This document shows positions 7,370 through 14,781 of a stretch of 19,667 bases of DNA, piece after piece. The notes below the pieces were generated by a model. That model was not told the origin of the DNA. It searched no databases and saw only the letters and a list, made by a program, of their open reading frames with translations. The first letter of the stretch is position 1; each line of letters begins with the position of its first letter. Both the position numbers and the translations under genes were made by a program. The DNA comes from Limiplasma sp045538465 (GTDB taxonomy: Bacteria > Bacillota > Clostridia > Christensenellales > Aristaeellaceae), in contig JAZSRK010000133.1 of the NCBI GenBank assembly GCA_045538465.1, positions 1 through 19,667 on the forward strand, written 5' to 3'.

Positions 7370-7393
7370 AAACCATCTGAAAATGTATTGTAT

Positions 7394-7427
7394 TAAGCAC
7401 CCTGTATCACCATGGTGCTTATTTTCT
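7394..7427 (+). terminator. Intrinsic terminator of the TrmH-like gene
   Basis: TAAGCACC (7394-7401) pairs with GGTGCTTA (7414-7421) across a 12-nt loop, followed by TTTTCTT. Its T-tract merges into the -35 box of the next promoter at 7427. Confidence 0.8.
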
Positions 7428-7455
7428 TGACAATCATATGAATATATGTTTAAAT
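7427..7455 (+). promoter_or_regulatory. Promoter of the ICMT-like gene
   Basis: TTGACA (7427-7432, perfect), a 17-nt spacer and TTAAAT (7450-7455). The spacer contains CATATGAAT (7436-7444), the same half-site that makes up the palindrome just downstream, so a regulator could bind both at and after the promoter. Confidence 0.65.
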
Positions 7456-7462
7456 GCTCATA

Positions 7463-7490
7463 CAACATATGAATAACCATTCATATGTTG
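7463..7490 (+). promoter_or_regulatory. 28-bp perfect palindrome, probable ArsR/SmtB-type operator
   Basis: CAACATATGAAT and ATTCATATGTTG are perfect 12-bp arms around AACC. The core TGAA-N6-TTCA inside ATATGAAT...ATTCATAT is the spacing known for operators of the ArsR/SmtB family (SmtB, CzrA type). It lies just after the predicted transcription start and 2 nt before the AAAAGGAGG ribosome binding site, a good place for repression. No regulator gene is in the window. Confidence 0.65.
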
Positions 7491-7508
7491 CCAAAAGGAG
7501 GGTTTATC

Positions 7509-8081
7509 TTGTTGCGTTTTATCGGTATTCTTATCCAGCTGACATTCTACACTTTCTATGTAGGCAAAGCGCTTGTGCAAAAGCACCAAGCTATCCGTAC
7601 CAACCAGATGGGACGGGGCAACAAAACCAAAACGACCCTGCATATTGAGCGCATCATGGCCTGTGCAACGGTGCTGGCGCTTCTTTTTAGCATTGGCAGC
7701 ATTCTCTTTGCAAAGCCGCAACGCAACACGATGCTGGCTGTTGCAGGAGTCATCTGCGGCGTGGCTGGCGTTGCATTTTTTGCCGCAGCGACCCTCACCA
7801 TGAAAGACAGCTGGCGGGTGGGCATTCCGGATGAAAAAACAGCCCTCATCACTGGCGGTATCTACCGCATCAGCCGTAATCCGGCCTTTATGGGGTTTGA
7901 TCTTTTGTACCTTTCGACGAATCTTCTATTTCCCAATGCGCCCTTGGCGCTGGTCACCCTATGGGCAGTGGTGATGCTGCATATGCAGATCTTGCAGGAA
8001 GAAAAGCATTTGCAAAACACTTTCGGTGCGATCTATACCACCTACGCCCGCCAGACCCGGCGGTATTTGGGCAGGTTCTAA
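7509..8081 (+). CDS. Membrane methyltransferase, isoprenylcysteine carboxyl methyltransferase (ICMT)/PEMT-like
   Basis: A 190-aa integral membrane protein with hydrophobic segments at about 3-19, 50-66, 75-95 and 125-160. The C-terminal signature LITGGIYRISRNPAFMGF (113-130), followed by EEKHLQNTFGAIYTTYARQTRRYLGRF (164-190), is the S-adenosylmethionine site of the ICMT/phospholipid methyltransferase fold. Bacterial members have few known substrates. I place the start at a TTG (7509) because AGGAGG lies about 8 nt upstream; the in-frame ATG at 7485 lies inside the operator palindrome and has no ribosome binding site. The operator-like palindrome implies regulated expression, possibly by metal. 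A terminator follows 15 nt after the stop. Confidence 0.83.
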   Translation: MLRFIGILIQLTFYTFYVGKALVQKHQAIRTNQMGRGNKTKTTLHIERIMACATVLALLFSIGSILFAKPQRNTMLAVAGVICGVAGVAFFAAATLTMKDSWRVGIPDEKTALITGGIYRISRNPAFMGFDLLYLSTNLLFPNAPLALVTLWAVVMLHMQILQEEKHLQNTFGAIYTTYARQTRRYLGRF

Positions 8082-8096
8082 AACAAGGCATGACAA

Positions 8097-8131
8097 AAGC
8101 CAAGCTGGTTGAGCAGCTTGGCTTGTTTTCT
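8097..8131 (+). terminator. Intrinsic terminator of the ICMT-like gene
   Basis: AAGCCAAGCTG (8097-8107) and CAGCTTGGCTT (8114-8124) form a perfect 11-bp stem with loop GTTGAG, followed by GTTTTCT. Confidence 0.88.
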
Positions 8132-8182
8132 CAATATCCTGTTTTGGGCAAACAAAAGGAAACCCTCCGTCAGCTTCCAAGT

Positions 8183-8299
8183 CTTGCCTCTCCCTTTGGG
8201 AGAGGTGGCCGAGCGTAGCGAAGCTGGAGAGGGTTCTGCGTTGGTGATAGCCCTCTCAGTCAGGCTTCGCCTGACAGCTCTCCCAGAGGGAGAGCCAAG
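8183..8299 (+). repeat. Family-A palindromic repeat, most complete copy
   Basis: About 117 bp bounded by related ends: CTTGCCTCTCCC-ttt-GGGAGAGG on the left and CTCTCCC-aga-GGGAGAGCCAAG on the right. Inside are GGCCGAGCGTAGCGAAGC and the hairpin GTCAGGC-ttc-GCCTGAC. Related copies or fragments lie at 1-92, 153-199, 283-309 and 5841-5875. It separates the convergent ICMT-like and dus genes. There is no coding capacity of note, so it is a non-autonomous or structural repeat. Confidence 0.8.
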
Positions 8300-8352
8300 G
8301 GGTTTATCGGCAGTATGAGCTTCCTTCTGCAGAAGAGAGCCTTTAGATTGGC

Positions 8353-9285
8353 CTACCCCCGCTCCTCCAACCCCTCAAACACTACCTTCATCACCCCATC
8401 ATAATCCCGATACCGGTCGCATTTGCGTATCTTCTTGAGCAGCTTGTCCCCGATCTCGTACCCCACGCCCCAGTAGGCCCAGAGCTCCTTCATTTTCATC
8501 ATCACAAAGGCTTCGGTTCCCAAGAGGGTGCGGTAGGCTTCGTACATCCGCTCGTGGAAGAGGCGCAGCTGCTGGGTGGTAGGCTCCTGCCCACGTAGCT
8601 GCCCCACCAGGCCTGGGCGCATCAGATAGCCACGCCCCATCATCACCCGCTCCACATCCGGGTGGGCGGCTTCAAAGGCACGCACATCCTCGGCAGTGTA
8701 TAAATCGCCATTGTAGCACAGGGTAAAGTTGGTGTGGGCTTTGGCAAAGTCGAACCACTCCCGGCGCACCGGGGCCCGGTACAAGTCCTCCCGGATGCGG
8801 GGGTGCACGATCAGCTCAGAGATGGGATAGCGGTTGTAAATTTCGAGGATCCGCTCAAACTCCTCCGGCTCCTTCATGCCCAATCGGGTTTTGATGGAGA
8901 TGGCCACAGGGCAGCGGTGGAAAATTTCTCCCAGAAAGCGTTCCAGCTCCTCCGGCCTGCCCAGAAAACCGGAGCCTTTGCCCTTGGAGACCACTGTGCC
9001 GGAGGGGCAGCCCAGATTCAGGTTGATCTCCCGATATCCGCGGGCGATCAGCTCGTTGGCTACCCACATAAAGGAGTCGGCATCGTTGCTCATCACCTGC
9101 GGCACAGCGTGCATGCCCTGATTGTTCTCCGGGGCGATATCCCGCTTTTCCCGCCCGGTAAAACCCTTGCCCTTGGCAGACACAAAGGGGATAAAGTACC
9201 GGTCTGCCGGGGTAAAACAATCCTTGTGGGCATTGCGGTAGAGGTAGTTGGTAATGCCCTCCATGGGCGCAAGGGTGTATTGCAT
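8353..9285 (-). CDS. dus: tRNA-dihydrouridine synthase
   Basis: A 310-aa FMN- and NADPH-dependent enzyme that reduces specific uridines in the tRNA D-loop. It is a TIM-barrel flavoprotein: LAPMEG (5-10) opens the FMN site, NLGCPSG (90-96) carries the catalytic Cys93, IKTRLG (131-136) supplies Lys132, VHPR (160-163) supplies His161, and YNGD (191-194) plus MMGRG (215-219) bind the FMN phosphate. It is close to the usual length for the family. The ATG at 9285 has AAAGGAG 7 nt upstream; the open frame extends further but without a better start. It follows the LCP gene by 59 nt and is probably the last gene of the secD-to-dus run. Which of the U sites it modifies is not resolvable here. Confidence 0.93.
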   Translation of the reverse strand: MQYTLAPMEGITNYLYRNAHKDCFTPADRYFIPFVSAKGKGFTGREKRDIAPENNQGMHAVPQVMSNDADSFMWVANELIARGYREINLNLGCPSGTVVSKGKGSGFLGRPEELERFLGEIFHRCPVAISIKTRLGMKEPEEFERILEIYNRYPISELIVHPRIREDLYRAPVRREWFDFAKAHTNFTLCYNGDLYTAEDVRAFEAAHPDVERVMMGRGYLMRPGLVGQLRGQEPTTQQLRLFHERMYEAYRTLLGTEAFVMMKMKELWAYWGVGYEIGDKLLKKIRKCDRYRDYDGVMKVVFEGLEERG

Positions 9286-9344
9286 GCACAAACTCCTTTG
9301 GTATGGTAATCTATCTTTTGCAGCAAAGAGAACGCAGAGAAGCT

Positions 9345-10253
9345 TTACGGCGCCGTCAAAAACTCCGTCAGCATACGGGTGTTGGCTGCCATGTCGCAAT
9401 CCAGCACCCACATACCGTTTGCCTGTACATCTTGGCAGGTATCGCCAAAGGGCACTCGCACGCTGCGCAGGCGCAGTCCGCCTTCCCGGGATAAAAGAGG
9501 CAGCAGCCCCAGCACATCGCCAAGGGTCATGTCGGTTTTCACATTGCCCATGTTGGCGATTGCCATCCGCATCAGGGTAAAGGCATCCATTTGGGTAAGC
9601 GCCTTCAATGCAGCTGCCAGCACCTGTTGCTGGCGCTCCACCCTGCCAAAGTCGCTATCCAAGCTGCGGATGCGGCTATAACTGAGCGCCTGTATACCGC
9701 TAAGGGTGACCAAACCGCTGTTCTCCACCAGTTGCCCATCCACCGGGATGGCGTGGTCGAGGCAGTAGGTAGCCAATACGCTGTTAAGTTCGATGCGCTC
9801 TTCTTCCGAAAGCGTCAGCTCCACCCCGCCCACCTGATCGATGAGCCCGGCCATAGCAGCAAAATCCACCGCCAGCGTGCGGTCGATCTCTACACCGAAG
9901 CACTCCTTCAATGTGCTTTTCAGCAGGTCTGCGCCGCCGTAGAAATAGGCAGCATTCAAACGGGTCTTGCCGTAGCCTGCCACCGGCACATACAGATCCC
10001 GCAAAAAGGAGACCAGCTTTACATCCCCTGTGTCTGGAGATATCTGCACCAGCAGCATGGTATCGCTGCGCCCGTTTGCGCCATCGCCAGCGGCATCTTC
10101 GCCAATGAGCAGCAGGGTGAAGGCTGTTGCCTGCTGCGCCATAGCGCCAGGCACGCTGCATAGCAATAGCCACAGGACGCAAAGCAAGCAGGCCACCAGC
10201 CGTTCAGGCGTAAGACGTTTTCTTCTTTGGTTCGGTTGCATGATGGTTTTCAT
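9345..10253 (-). CDS. LytR-CpsA-Psr (LCP) family cell-wall polymer transferase
   Basis: A 302-aa protein with one N-terminal membrane segment (about 19-40) and an extracytoplasmic LCP domain from about 45. LCP enzymes transfer teichoic-acid or other polyprenyl-linked polymers to peptidoglycan. Conserved polar residues are present: GRSDTMLLV (Arg62, Asp64), SFLRDLYV (Arg85, Asp86), KTRLNAAYFYGG (96-107) and DSDFGRVERQQQ (199-210, Arg204, Arg207). It is short and lacks extra C-terminal domains. The ATG at 10253 is preferred because GGGAGG lies 8 nt upstream; the in-frame ATG 48 nt earlier has no such site. It lies between the CDF exporter and dus on the same strand. Which polymer it handles is unknown. 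Confidence 0.9.
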   Translation of the reverse strand: MKTIMQPNQRRKRLTPERLVACLLCVLWLLLCSVPGAMAQQATAFTLLLIGEDAAGDGANGRSDTMLLVQISPDTGDVKLVSFLRDLYVPVAGYGKTRLNAAYFYGGADLLKSTLKECFGVEIDRTLAVDFAAMAGLIDQVGGVELTLSEEERIELNSVLATYCLDHAIPVDGQLVENSGLVTLSGIQALSYSRIRSLDSDFGRVERQQQVLAAALKALTQMDAFTLMRMAIANMGNVKTDMTLGDVLGLLPLLSREGGLRLRSVRVPFGDTCQDVQANGMWVLDCDMAANTRMLTEFLTAP

Positions 10254-10325
10254 TCCATTCACCTCCCGATGGATAGTGTACCGGAAATGAGAACGATTCA
10301 TGCATGGGTATCATTGCAGAGAATA

Positions 10326-11489
10326 TCAGGTATAGTCGGTATCGTATACCACCACGAGCCGATAGCGGCGATCCAGCGTAGCTACATACGCCGTTAGCGC
10401 TTGATGCAGCTGATCGCGGTTTTTGTAGCCAGCAGGCAGTACACAGTCGAAGATCACATTGGTGGTCTCCTGCCCCGGCACAATGCGAAAATCGTGCAGG
10501 CTCAGGCAGGGATCTGTCCGAGTGATAAACTCCACGATCTTTGCCCGCAGATGATTGGTCTCCTCATCGTCCGTCACGATGGGATCCATGTGGATGCAGA
10601 TGGGCATGTTCATTTCCTTGGCAATATGCCGCTCGGCATCGTCGATCATCTCATGGATGGCAAGAATATCGCCGTCGGCGCTCACCTCTGCATGGGCAGA
10701 GGCAAAGCAGCGCCCCGGACCATAATCGTGCAGCACCAGATCGTGTACGCCCAAGATGCCTTCATAGTCCAGCATCAGTTCCTTGATGCGGCTAATGCTC
10801 TCCGGGTCGGGTTTGCCGCCCAACAGGCTATCCACCGTATCCCGGCACACTTCGTAGCCTGCCTTGAGCACGATGAGCGCAACGACCAGACCGATCCAGC
10901 CATCGATACGCCAGCCGAAAAGCTGCTGCAGCACCATGCTGATGAGCACAGCGCCGGTGGCAATGCAGTCGCTGAGGCTGTCCTTAGCAGCAGCCAGCAG
11001 CGTGCCATTGGCGGTAAGGCTGCCCACCTTGCGGTAGAAGAAAAACAACCAGCCCTTCAGCAGCACCGACAAAACCAGTACTGCCACCACAACGGCCGTT
11101 ACTTCCAGCTGCTGGGGGGATATGATGGCTGCGATGCCATCCTTCAAAAGCCCGATGGCCATAGCCACGATAATAACGCCCACAGCCAGCGACCCCAAGT
11201 ATTCCATGCGCCCATGCCCAAAGGGATGATCCTGATCCACGGGCTTTTGCGCCATGCGGGTGGTGACCAGCGCCACCACACTGCCGCCTGCATCGGATAG
11301 GTTGTTCACAGCATCTGCGGTCACAGCCAGTGAACCGCTTAAAACGCCCATCAAAAACTTGGCAGCTGCCAGCAGCGCATTGACAACAATGCCCACCGTT
11401 GCGCCAAGGGTACCGTATGCGGTACGCACAACAGGGTCTTCCCGGTTCTCCGCGTTGGGGATAAACCGGCGAATAAGCCACTCTGTCAT
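10326..11489 (-). CDS. Cation diffusion facilitator (CDF) metal exporter, Mn-type residues
   Basis: A 387-aa inner-membrane antiporter that exports divalent metal ions in exchange for protons. Six membrane segments lie in about 28-215. Site-A residues are seen in TM2 as TADAVNNLSDAGG (Asp59, Asn62/63, Asp66) and in TM5 as KDSLSD (Asp170, Asp174). The DHPFGHGR motif (87-94) between TM2 and TM3 is characteristic. NxxxD in TM2 with DxxxD in TM5, rather than HxxxD, is the pattern described for manganese exporters such as MntE, so Mn2+ is the favoured substrate (inference). The C-terminal cytoplasmic domain (about 230-387) is longer than usual and may hold an extra module. AAGGAGG lies 10 nt before the ATG. 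Only a terminator-like hairpin separates it from secF. Confidence 0.93.
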   Translation of the reverse strand: MTEWLIRRFIPNAENREDPVVRTAYGTLGATVGIVVNALLAAAKFLMGVLSGSLAVTADAVNNLSDAGGSVVALVTTRMAQKPVDQDHPFGHGRMEYLGSLAVGVIIVAMAIGLLKDGIAAIISPQQLEVTAVVVAVLVLSVLLKGWLFFFYRKVGSLTANGTLLAAAKDSLSDCIATGAVLISMVLQQLFGWRIDGWIGLVVALIVLKAGYEVCRDTVDSLLGGKPDPESISRIKELMLDYEGILGVHDLVLHDYGPGRCFASAHAEVSADGDILAIHEMIDDAERHIAKEMNMPICIHMDPIVTDDEETNHLRAKIVEFITRTDPCLSLHDFRIVPGQETTNVIFDCVLPAGYKNRDQLHQALTAYVATLDRRYRLVVVYDTDYT

Positions 11490-11518
11490 GGTTTTTCTGC
11501 CTCCTTCGGTGCACTTCT

Positions 11519-11579
11519 AAAAAAACAGGCTGCCGGGAAAGGGGCGAGCCACTCTGCCCGCCGCTGCACCAGCAGCCTT
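11519..11579 (-). terminator. Terminator-like hairpin between secF and the CDF gene
   Basis: On the minus strand AGGCTGC (11578-11572) pairs with GCAGCCT (11533-11527), with an inner GGGC/GCCC stem, followed by G and seven T's (11525-11519). The CDF ATG is only 30 nt further on and I see no separate promoter, so this may be a partial terminator or attenuator. Confidence 0.6.
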
Positions 11580-11623
11580 CTCTTCCCCATCAGCCTATGC
11601 GGATATACCGGATGAGTGCAAGC

Positions 11624-12529
11624 TTACTTGCCGCTCTTTTCCCGGCTGCCCAGCCGCTTATCTTCAAAAGCGGCCCAAATATAGCCGTTGATCAGGTTTG
11701 CGCTGTACACGCCTGCCAGAATGCCGATAATGATGGGCAAGCTAAACTCGCGAATGGCGCTGACACCCAGCACATACAGGCATACAATGGTCACAAGCGT
11801 AGTAAGGGTGGTAACGATGGTGCGCCCCAAGCTTTCCTTCACGGATACATCCGCTACCTGTGCACGGCTCATGCCCATGCAGGCAGGCTTTTTCTTATTT
11901 TCGCGGATGCGGTCGAAAATAACGATGGTATTGTTGATGGAGTAGCCTACAATGGTGAGCATGGCAGCAATAAAGGAGGAATTCATCTGGATGATGCTGC
12001 GCAGGATGACCATGAAGCTAAGCATAATGAGCACGTCGTGCACAAGCCCTGCCACAGCCGCCACACCGCTGGCCAGATCGAAACGGATGGCGATGTAGAT
12101 GAGCATCAGCACGGCTGCCAGCAGCACGCTGAGAATGGCATTGCGCACCAGCAACCGGCCAGCTACAGGGCCCACATAGCTGGCGGTGGCGGTATCGGTA
12201 TTCATCTGAGGATACTGCGTAGCCAGCTGCTCTTCCAGCGAGGCTTGCAGAAGCTGGATCTCATCCTCGTTATCAAGGGTGGGGATGCGGGCCTGCATAG
12301 ACGTGCCGTTTTCGCCCGCCACGCTGACGGTAAACTCCTCCACGCCGATGGCCTTGAGCGCATCTTCCACATGGGCGGTCTCAAAGGGCTGACCCATATC
12401 GTAGGTAAGGATCAGACCGCCAGCAAAATCCAGACCAAAGTTGATGCCATGGCCGCACAAGGACATGACCAGCGCCGTGAGCATGATGATGAGCGAAATA
12501 CCGAGGCAAACCAAAGCGGACTTCTTCAT
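11624..12529 (-). CDS. secF: Protein translocase subunit SecF
   Basis: A 301-aa polytopic membrane protein. With SecD it uses the proton gradient to help pull secreted proteins across the membrane after SecYEG/SecA. The first membrane segment (6-24) is followed by the conserved FGLDFAGG (31-38), a P1-like extracytoplasmic region (about 45-125), and five further membrane segments. YSINNTIVIFDRIREN (196-211) is the SecF signature with conserved Asp206. The ATG at 12529 has AAAGGAGG 10 nt upstream; the site lies within the end of secD, and only 1 nt separates the secD stop from this ATG, so translation is probably coupled. The open frame extends further upstream but into secD. Confidence 0.96.
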   Translation of the reverse strand: MKKSALVCLGISLIIMLTALVMSLCGHGINFGLDFAGGLILTYDMGQPFETAHVEDALKAIGVEEFTVSVAGENGTSMQARIPTLDNEDEIQLLQASLEEQLATQYPQMNTDTATASYVGPVAGRLLVRNAILSVLLAAVLMLIYIAIRFDLASGVAAVAGLVHDVLIMLSFMVILRSIIQMNSSFIAAMLTIVGYSINNTIVIFDRIRENKKKPACMGMSRAQVADVSVKESLGRTIVTTLTTLVTIVCLYVLGVSAIREFSLPIIIGILAGVYSANLINGYIWAAFEDKRLGSREKSGK

Positions 12530-12530
12530 G

Positions 12531-13883
12531 TCACTGCACCTCCTTTTCGTCCTGTGCGCCCGGGGCGCAGATAAACAGGGTGGGCTTCTTGAAAAGCCTG
12601 CATGCATTGGTGAGCAGGAAACGGGATACCACGATCGCCGTCAGCATGCTGGTAAGCACGCCCAAAAGCAGCGTGGTAGCAAAGCCGCGCACCGAGCCAG
12701 TGCCGAAAATAAGCAGCACCACAGCGGCGATAATGGTGGTAACGTTGGCATCCAGCACCGCGCTCATGGCATTCTTAAAACCGATGCGCACTGCATGGAT
12801 CAGCGGGCGGCCGCCCTTTACTTCTTCACGGATGCGCTCGAAGATGACCACGTTGGCATCCACAGCCATGCCGATGCCCAGCACCACGCCGGCAATACCC
12901 GGCAGCGTAAGCTGAATGCCGGGGATAACAGCGATCAGGAAGAACAGGGTGATGATATAGATGCACAGCGCCCATGCGCTCAGTGCACCGCATACGCGGT
13001 AGCGGAGGATCATGATCACCATGACCAGCAAGATGCCGATCATAGCGGCCGTTACGCTGCTATCCAGCGCATCCTGCCCCAAAGTGGCAGAGATGGTATC
13101 CAGCTTATCTTGCCGCAGATCCATAGGCAAAGCGCCGCTTTGCAGCTGCAAGGCCATATTGGCGGCAGTCTCCACTGTATAGTCGCCAGAGATGAGCACC
13201 GAGCCGTAAATGGCGGCTTCCACCACCGGGCTCATCAGCAGTTCGCCATCCAGATAGATGGCGATCTCCTGCCCAATGGAACGGGCCGTCATATCGCCAA
13301 AGAGCGTCTGGCCCTCCTTGGTAAGCTCCAGCTGGATGCAGGGGCGGTTATCGTTATCGTAGGACTGGCTGGCGGTCTGTACATAGCTGCCATCCATAAA
13401 AATGTTGCCCTGCGGGTCGGCAAATTCCAGCTTGGCAGGGGTGCCGATCAGATCCAGCACCGCCTGAGGATCCTTTACATCGGGGATCTCCACCCGGATG
13501 CCGGTGTTGCCGATCTGGGTAACGGTAGCCTCGGCAAAGCCCTTGTCGCTCAAGCGATCCACCATTACTTTCTGGGTGGCCTGCATCAGGCTGGCATAGT
13601 CTGCGCCACCATCGATCTGCTCTTGGCTAAGGCTGGCTTCGTATTCCACATACACGCCGCCCTTCAGGTCCAGACCCAGAGAGATGCTATCCGGCCATGC
13701 ACCGGGGCTGGGCACCCACGGCAAAAGGCGATACAGCCCGCGGCTATCCAGCGGCATACCGCGCAGCGCCACCAGACCCACCAGCAAAGTGATCATCAGC
13801 ACTACGCTCAGGCTGATTATCGCCGCTGTTTTCTTATCTTTCTTGTTGCGGCGTTGGTTGTTAACTTTCATTGAGGCAACCAT
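12531..13883 (-). CDS. secD: Protein translocase subunit SecD
   Basis: A 450-aa polytopic membrane protein, partner of SecF. It has one N-terminal membrane segment (about 20-40), the conserved SLGLDLKGGVYVEYE (68-82), a large extracytoplasmic P1 region (to about 275), then five membrane segments. AVDANVVIFERIREE (340-354) contains Asp342, matching the proton-path aspartate known from Thermus SecDF. It is shorter than proteobacterial SecD (about 615 aa), as is common in Gram-positive bacteria. Two starts are possible: ATG 13883 with AGGG only 4 nt away, and ATG 13871 with AAGGA 11 nt away; I report the longer. First gene of the run and preceded by a consensus promoter. Confidence 0.95.
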   Translation of the reverse strand: MVASMKVNNQRRNKKDKKTAAIISLSVVLMITLLVGLVALRGMPLDSRGLYRLLPWVPSPGAWPDSISLGLDLKGGVYVEYEASLSQEQIDGGADYASLMQATQKVMVDRLSDKGFAEATVTQIGNTGIRVEIPDVKDPQAVLDLIGTPAKLEFADPQGNIFMDGSYVQTASQSYDNDNRPCIQLELTKEGQTLFGDMTARSIGQEIAIYLDGELLMSPVVEAAIYGSVLISGDYTVETAANMALQLQSGALPMDLRQDKLDTISATLGQDALDSSVTAAMIGILLVMVIMILRYRVCGALSAWALCIYIITLFFLIAVIPGIQLTLPGIAGVVLGIGMAVDANVVIFERIREEVKGGRPLIHAVRIGFKNAMSAVLDANVTTIIAAVVLLIFGTGSVRGFATTLLLGVLTSMLTAIVVSRFLLTNACRLFKKPTLFICAPGAQDEKEVQ

Positions 13884-13959
13884 CCTTCCCTCGCTTGTTT
13901 CGATCGTGCTGCGCCTGTGCCGTATGTAAGCAAGAACGGCGCAAAGCGCATACTAAATT

Positions 13960-13988
13960 ATTATACCTGTGCCCTTTGCTATCGTCAA
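13960..13988 (-). promoter_or_regulatory. Sigma-A promoter of secDF
   Basis: Minus strand TTGACG (13988-13983), a 17-nt spacer and a perfect TATAAT (13965-13960). It predicts a start near 13953 and a leader of about 70 nt before secD. Confidence 0.88.
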
Positions 13989-14105
13989 GGGAAGCGGCTT
14001 TTGCCGCCCATTTACAGATTCCGCAGTAATAAAAACAAACAGAAACCGTAGAAATTTTCTATTTTCTTTCAAAACAAAGAGAAAATCGATCATTTTTTGC
14101 ATTTG

Positions 14106-14122
14106 TTTGACCTTCTTTGACT
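14106..14122 (+). promoter_or_regulatory. CtsR box 1 upstream of hsp20
   Basis: TTTGACC-TTC-TTTGACT. Read on the minus strand this is AGTCAAA-GAA-GGTCAAA, a full match to the CtsR heptad operator RGTCAAA-NAN-RGTCAAA known from Bacillus and other Firmicutes. It lies 37 bp before box 2. Confidence 0.82.
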
Positions 14123-14142
14123 TTTGTCGTTCTTTTCACGTT

Positions 14143-14159
14143 TTTGACTTTCTTTGACC
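14143..14159 (+). promoter_or_regulatory. CtsR box 2 overlapping the hsp20 -35 box
   Basis: TTTGACT-TTC-TTTGACC, minus strand GGTCAAA-GAA-AGTCAAA, again a full match to the CtsR consensus. It covers the -35 hexamer and part of the spacer, so bound CtsR would block RNA polymerase. Confidence 0.85.
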
Positions 14160-14172
14160 TTCGTGCTATCAT
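14144..14172 (+). promoter_or_regulatory. Sigma-A promoter of hsp20
   Basis: TTGACT (14144-14149), a 17-nt spacer and TATCAT (14167-14172). The start would be near 14179, leaving a leader of about 85 nt. That leader has possible stems TGCGC/GCGCA (14178-14211, with AAGGA/TCCTT inside) and AACGA/TCGTT (14233-14246) abutting the AGAGGAGG site. Confidence 0.85.
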
Positions 14173-14263
14173 AAACATGCGCCAAAGGAAAACGTCCTTC
14201 CCGCCAGCGCAAACTGAACAAGCAACGTTTGAAACGACCGATCGTTAGAGGAGGATGTACAGT

Positions 14264-14704
14264 ATGATGTATTCCATGATGAAGCCCCTGTCCCCCATGT
14301 TTTCCGACCCTTTCTTCCGTGACTTTTTCGGCGAGAACCAGCGCCGCCCCCACCGCCCCGGCATGCAGATGCGCCTGCATGAAACCGATGCCGCCTACCT
14401 ACTGGAAAGCGACCTGCCCGGCGTGGGACGCGACAACATCACCCTGAGCATGGATGGAGATGTGCTCACCATTACTGCCCAGCGCCCCGCCCCCCAATGG
14501 CACGGGCCTGCCGAAGGCGAAAAGAAGCCCATGCACCGCATGGAGCGCCGCTTTGAGCTGAGCGGCATCGATACCGCTGCCATCGCCGCCGATTATGTGG
14601 ACGGCGTACTCAAGGTGACCCTGCCCAAGGAGCAGCCTGCCCAAAAGCCTGCGCCCCGGCAGATCGCCATCGGCGGCGAAACCCCGGCTGCGCTGGAAGA
14701 GTAA
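14264..14704 (+). CDS. Small heat shock protein, Hsp20/alpha-crystallin family
   Basis: A 146-aa cytosolic ATP-independent chaperone that holds unfolding proteins. The alpha-crystallin domain spans about 35-123, with LESDLPGVGRDNITLSMDGD (47-66) near its start and the conserved DGVLKVTLPK (113-122) at its end. The C-terminal I-x-I motif (IAI, 134-136) needed for oligomer assembly is present. The N-terminus is Met-rich. The sequence offers in-frame ATGs at 14255, 14264, 14267, 14276 and 14279; AGGAGG ends at 14254, directly against the first, so the ATG at 14264 (9-nt gap) is the best start. Two CtsR boxes predict derepression on heat or protein stress. Monocistronic, with a strong terminator. 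Confidence 0.95.
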   Translation: MMYSMMKPLSPMFSDPFFRDFFGENQRRPHRPGMQMRLHETDAAYLLESDLPGVGRDNITLSMDGDVLTITAQRPAPQWHGPAEGEKKPMHRMERRFELSGIDTAAIAADYVDGVLKVTLPKEQPAQKPAPRQIAIGGETPAALEE

Positions 14705-14723
14705 GAAAATCGGCAAACAAATG

Positions 14724-14768
14724 ACCGGTCATTGTATCCGATAATGGATGCAATGACCGGTTTTCATA
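14724..14768 (+). terminator. Strong terminator of hsp20, possibly bidirectional
   Basis: A 16-bp stem with one G-T pair: ACCGGTCATTGTATCC (14724-14739) and GGATGCAATGACCGGT (14746-14761), loop GATAAT, followed by TTTC. It lies between the convergent hsp20 and Nudix genes; on the minus strand the trailing CATTTGTTT is only weakly T-rich. Confidence 0.88.
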
Positions 14769-14781
14769 TTGTCAGGAACCG

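Noticed and set aside
12441..13874. A plus-strand open frame opposite secD
   Set aside because: His/Gln-rich antisense translation with no start signal; secD on the other strand is unambiguous.
14173..14263. CIRCE element or ROSE-type RNA thermometer in the hsp20 leader
   Set aside because: No TTAGCACTC inverted repeat is present, and the leader lacks the ROSE U-rich anti-ribosome-binding-site signature. Only short ordinary stems can be drawn.
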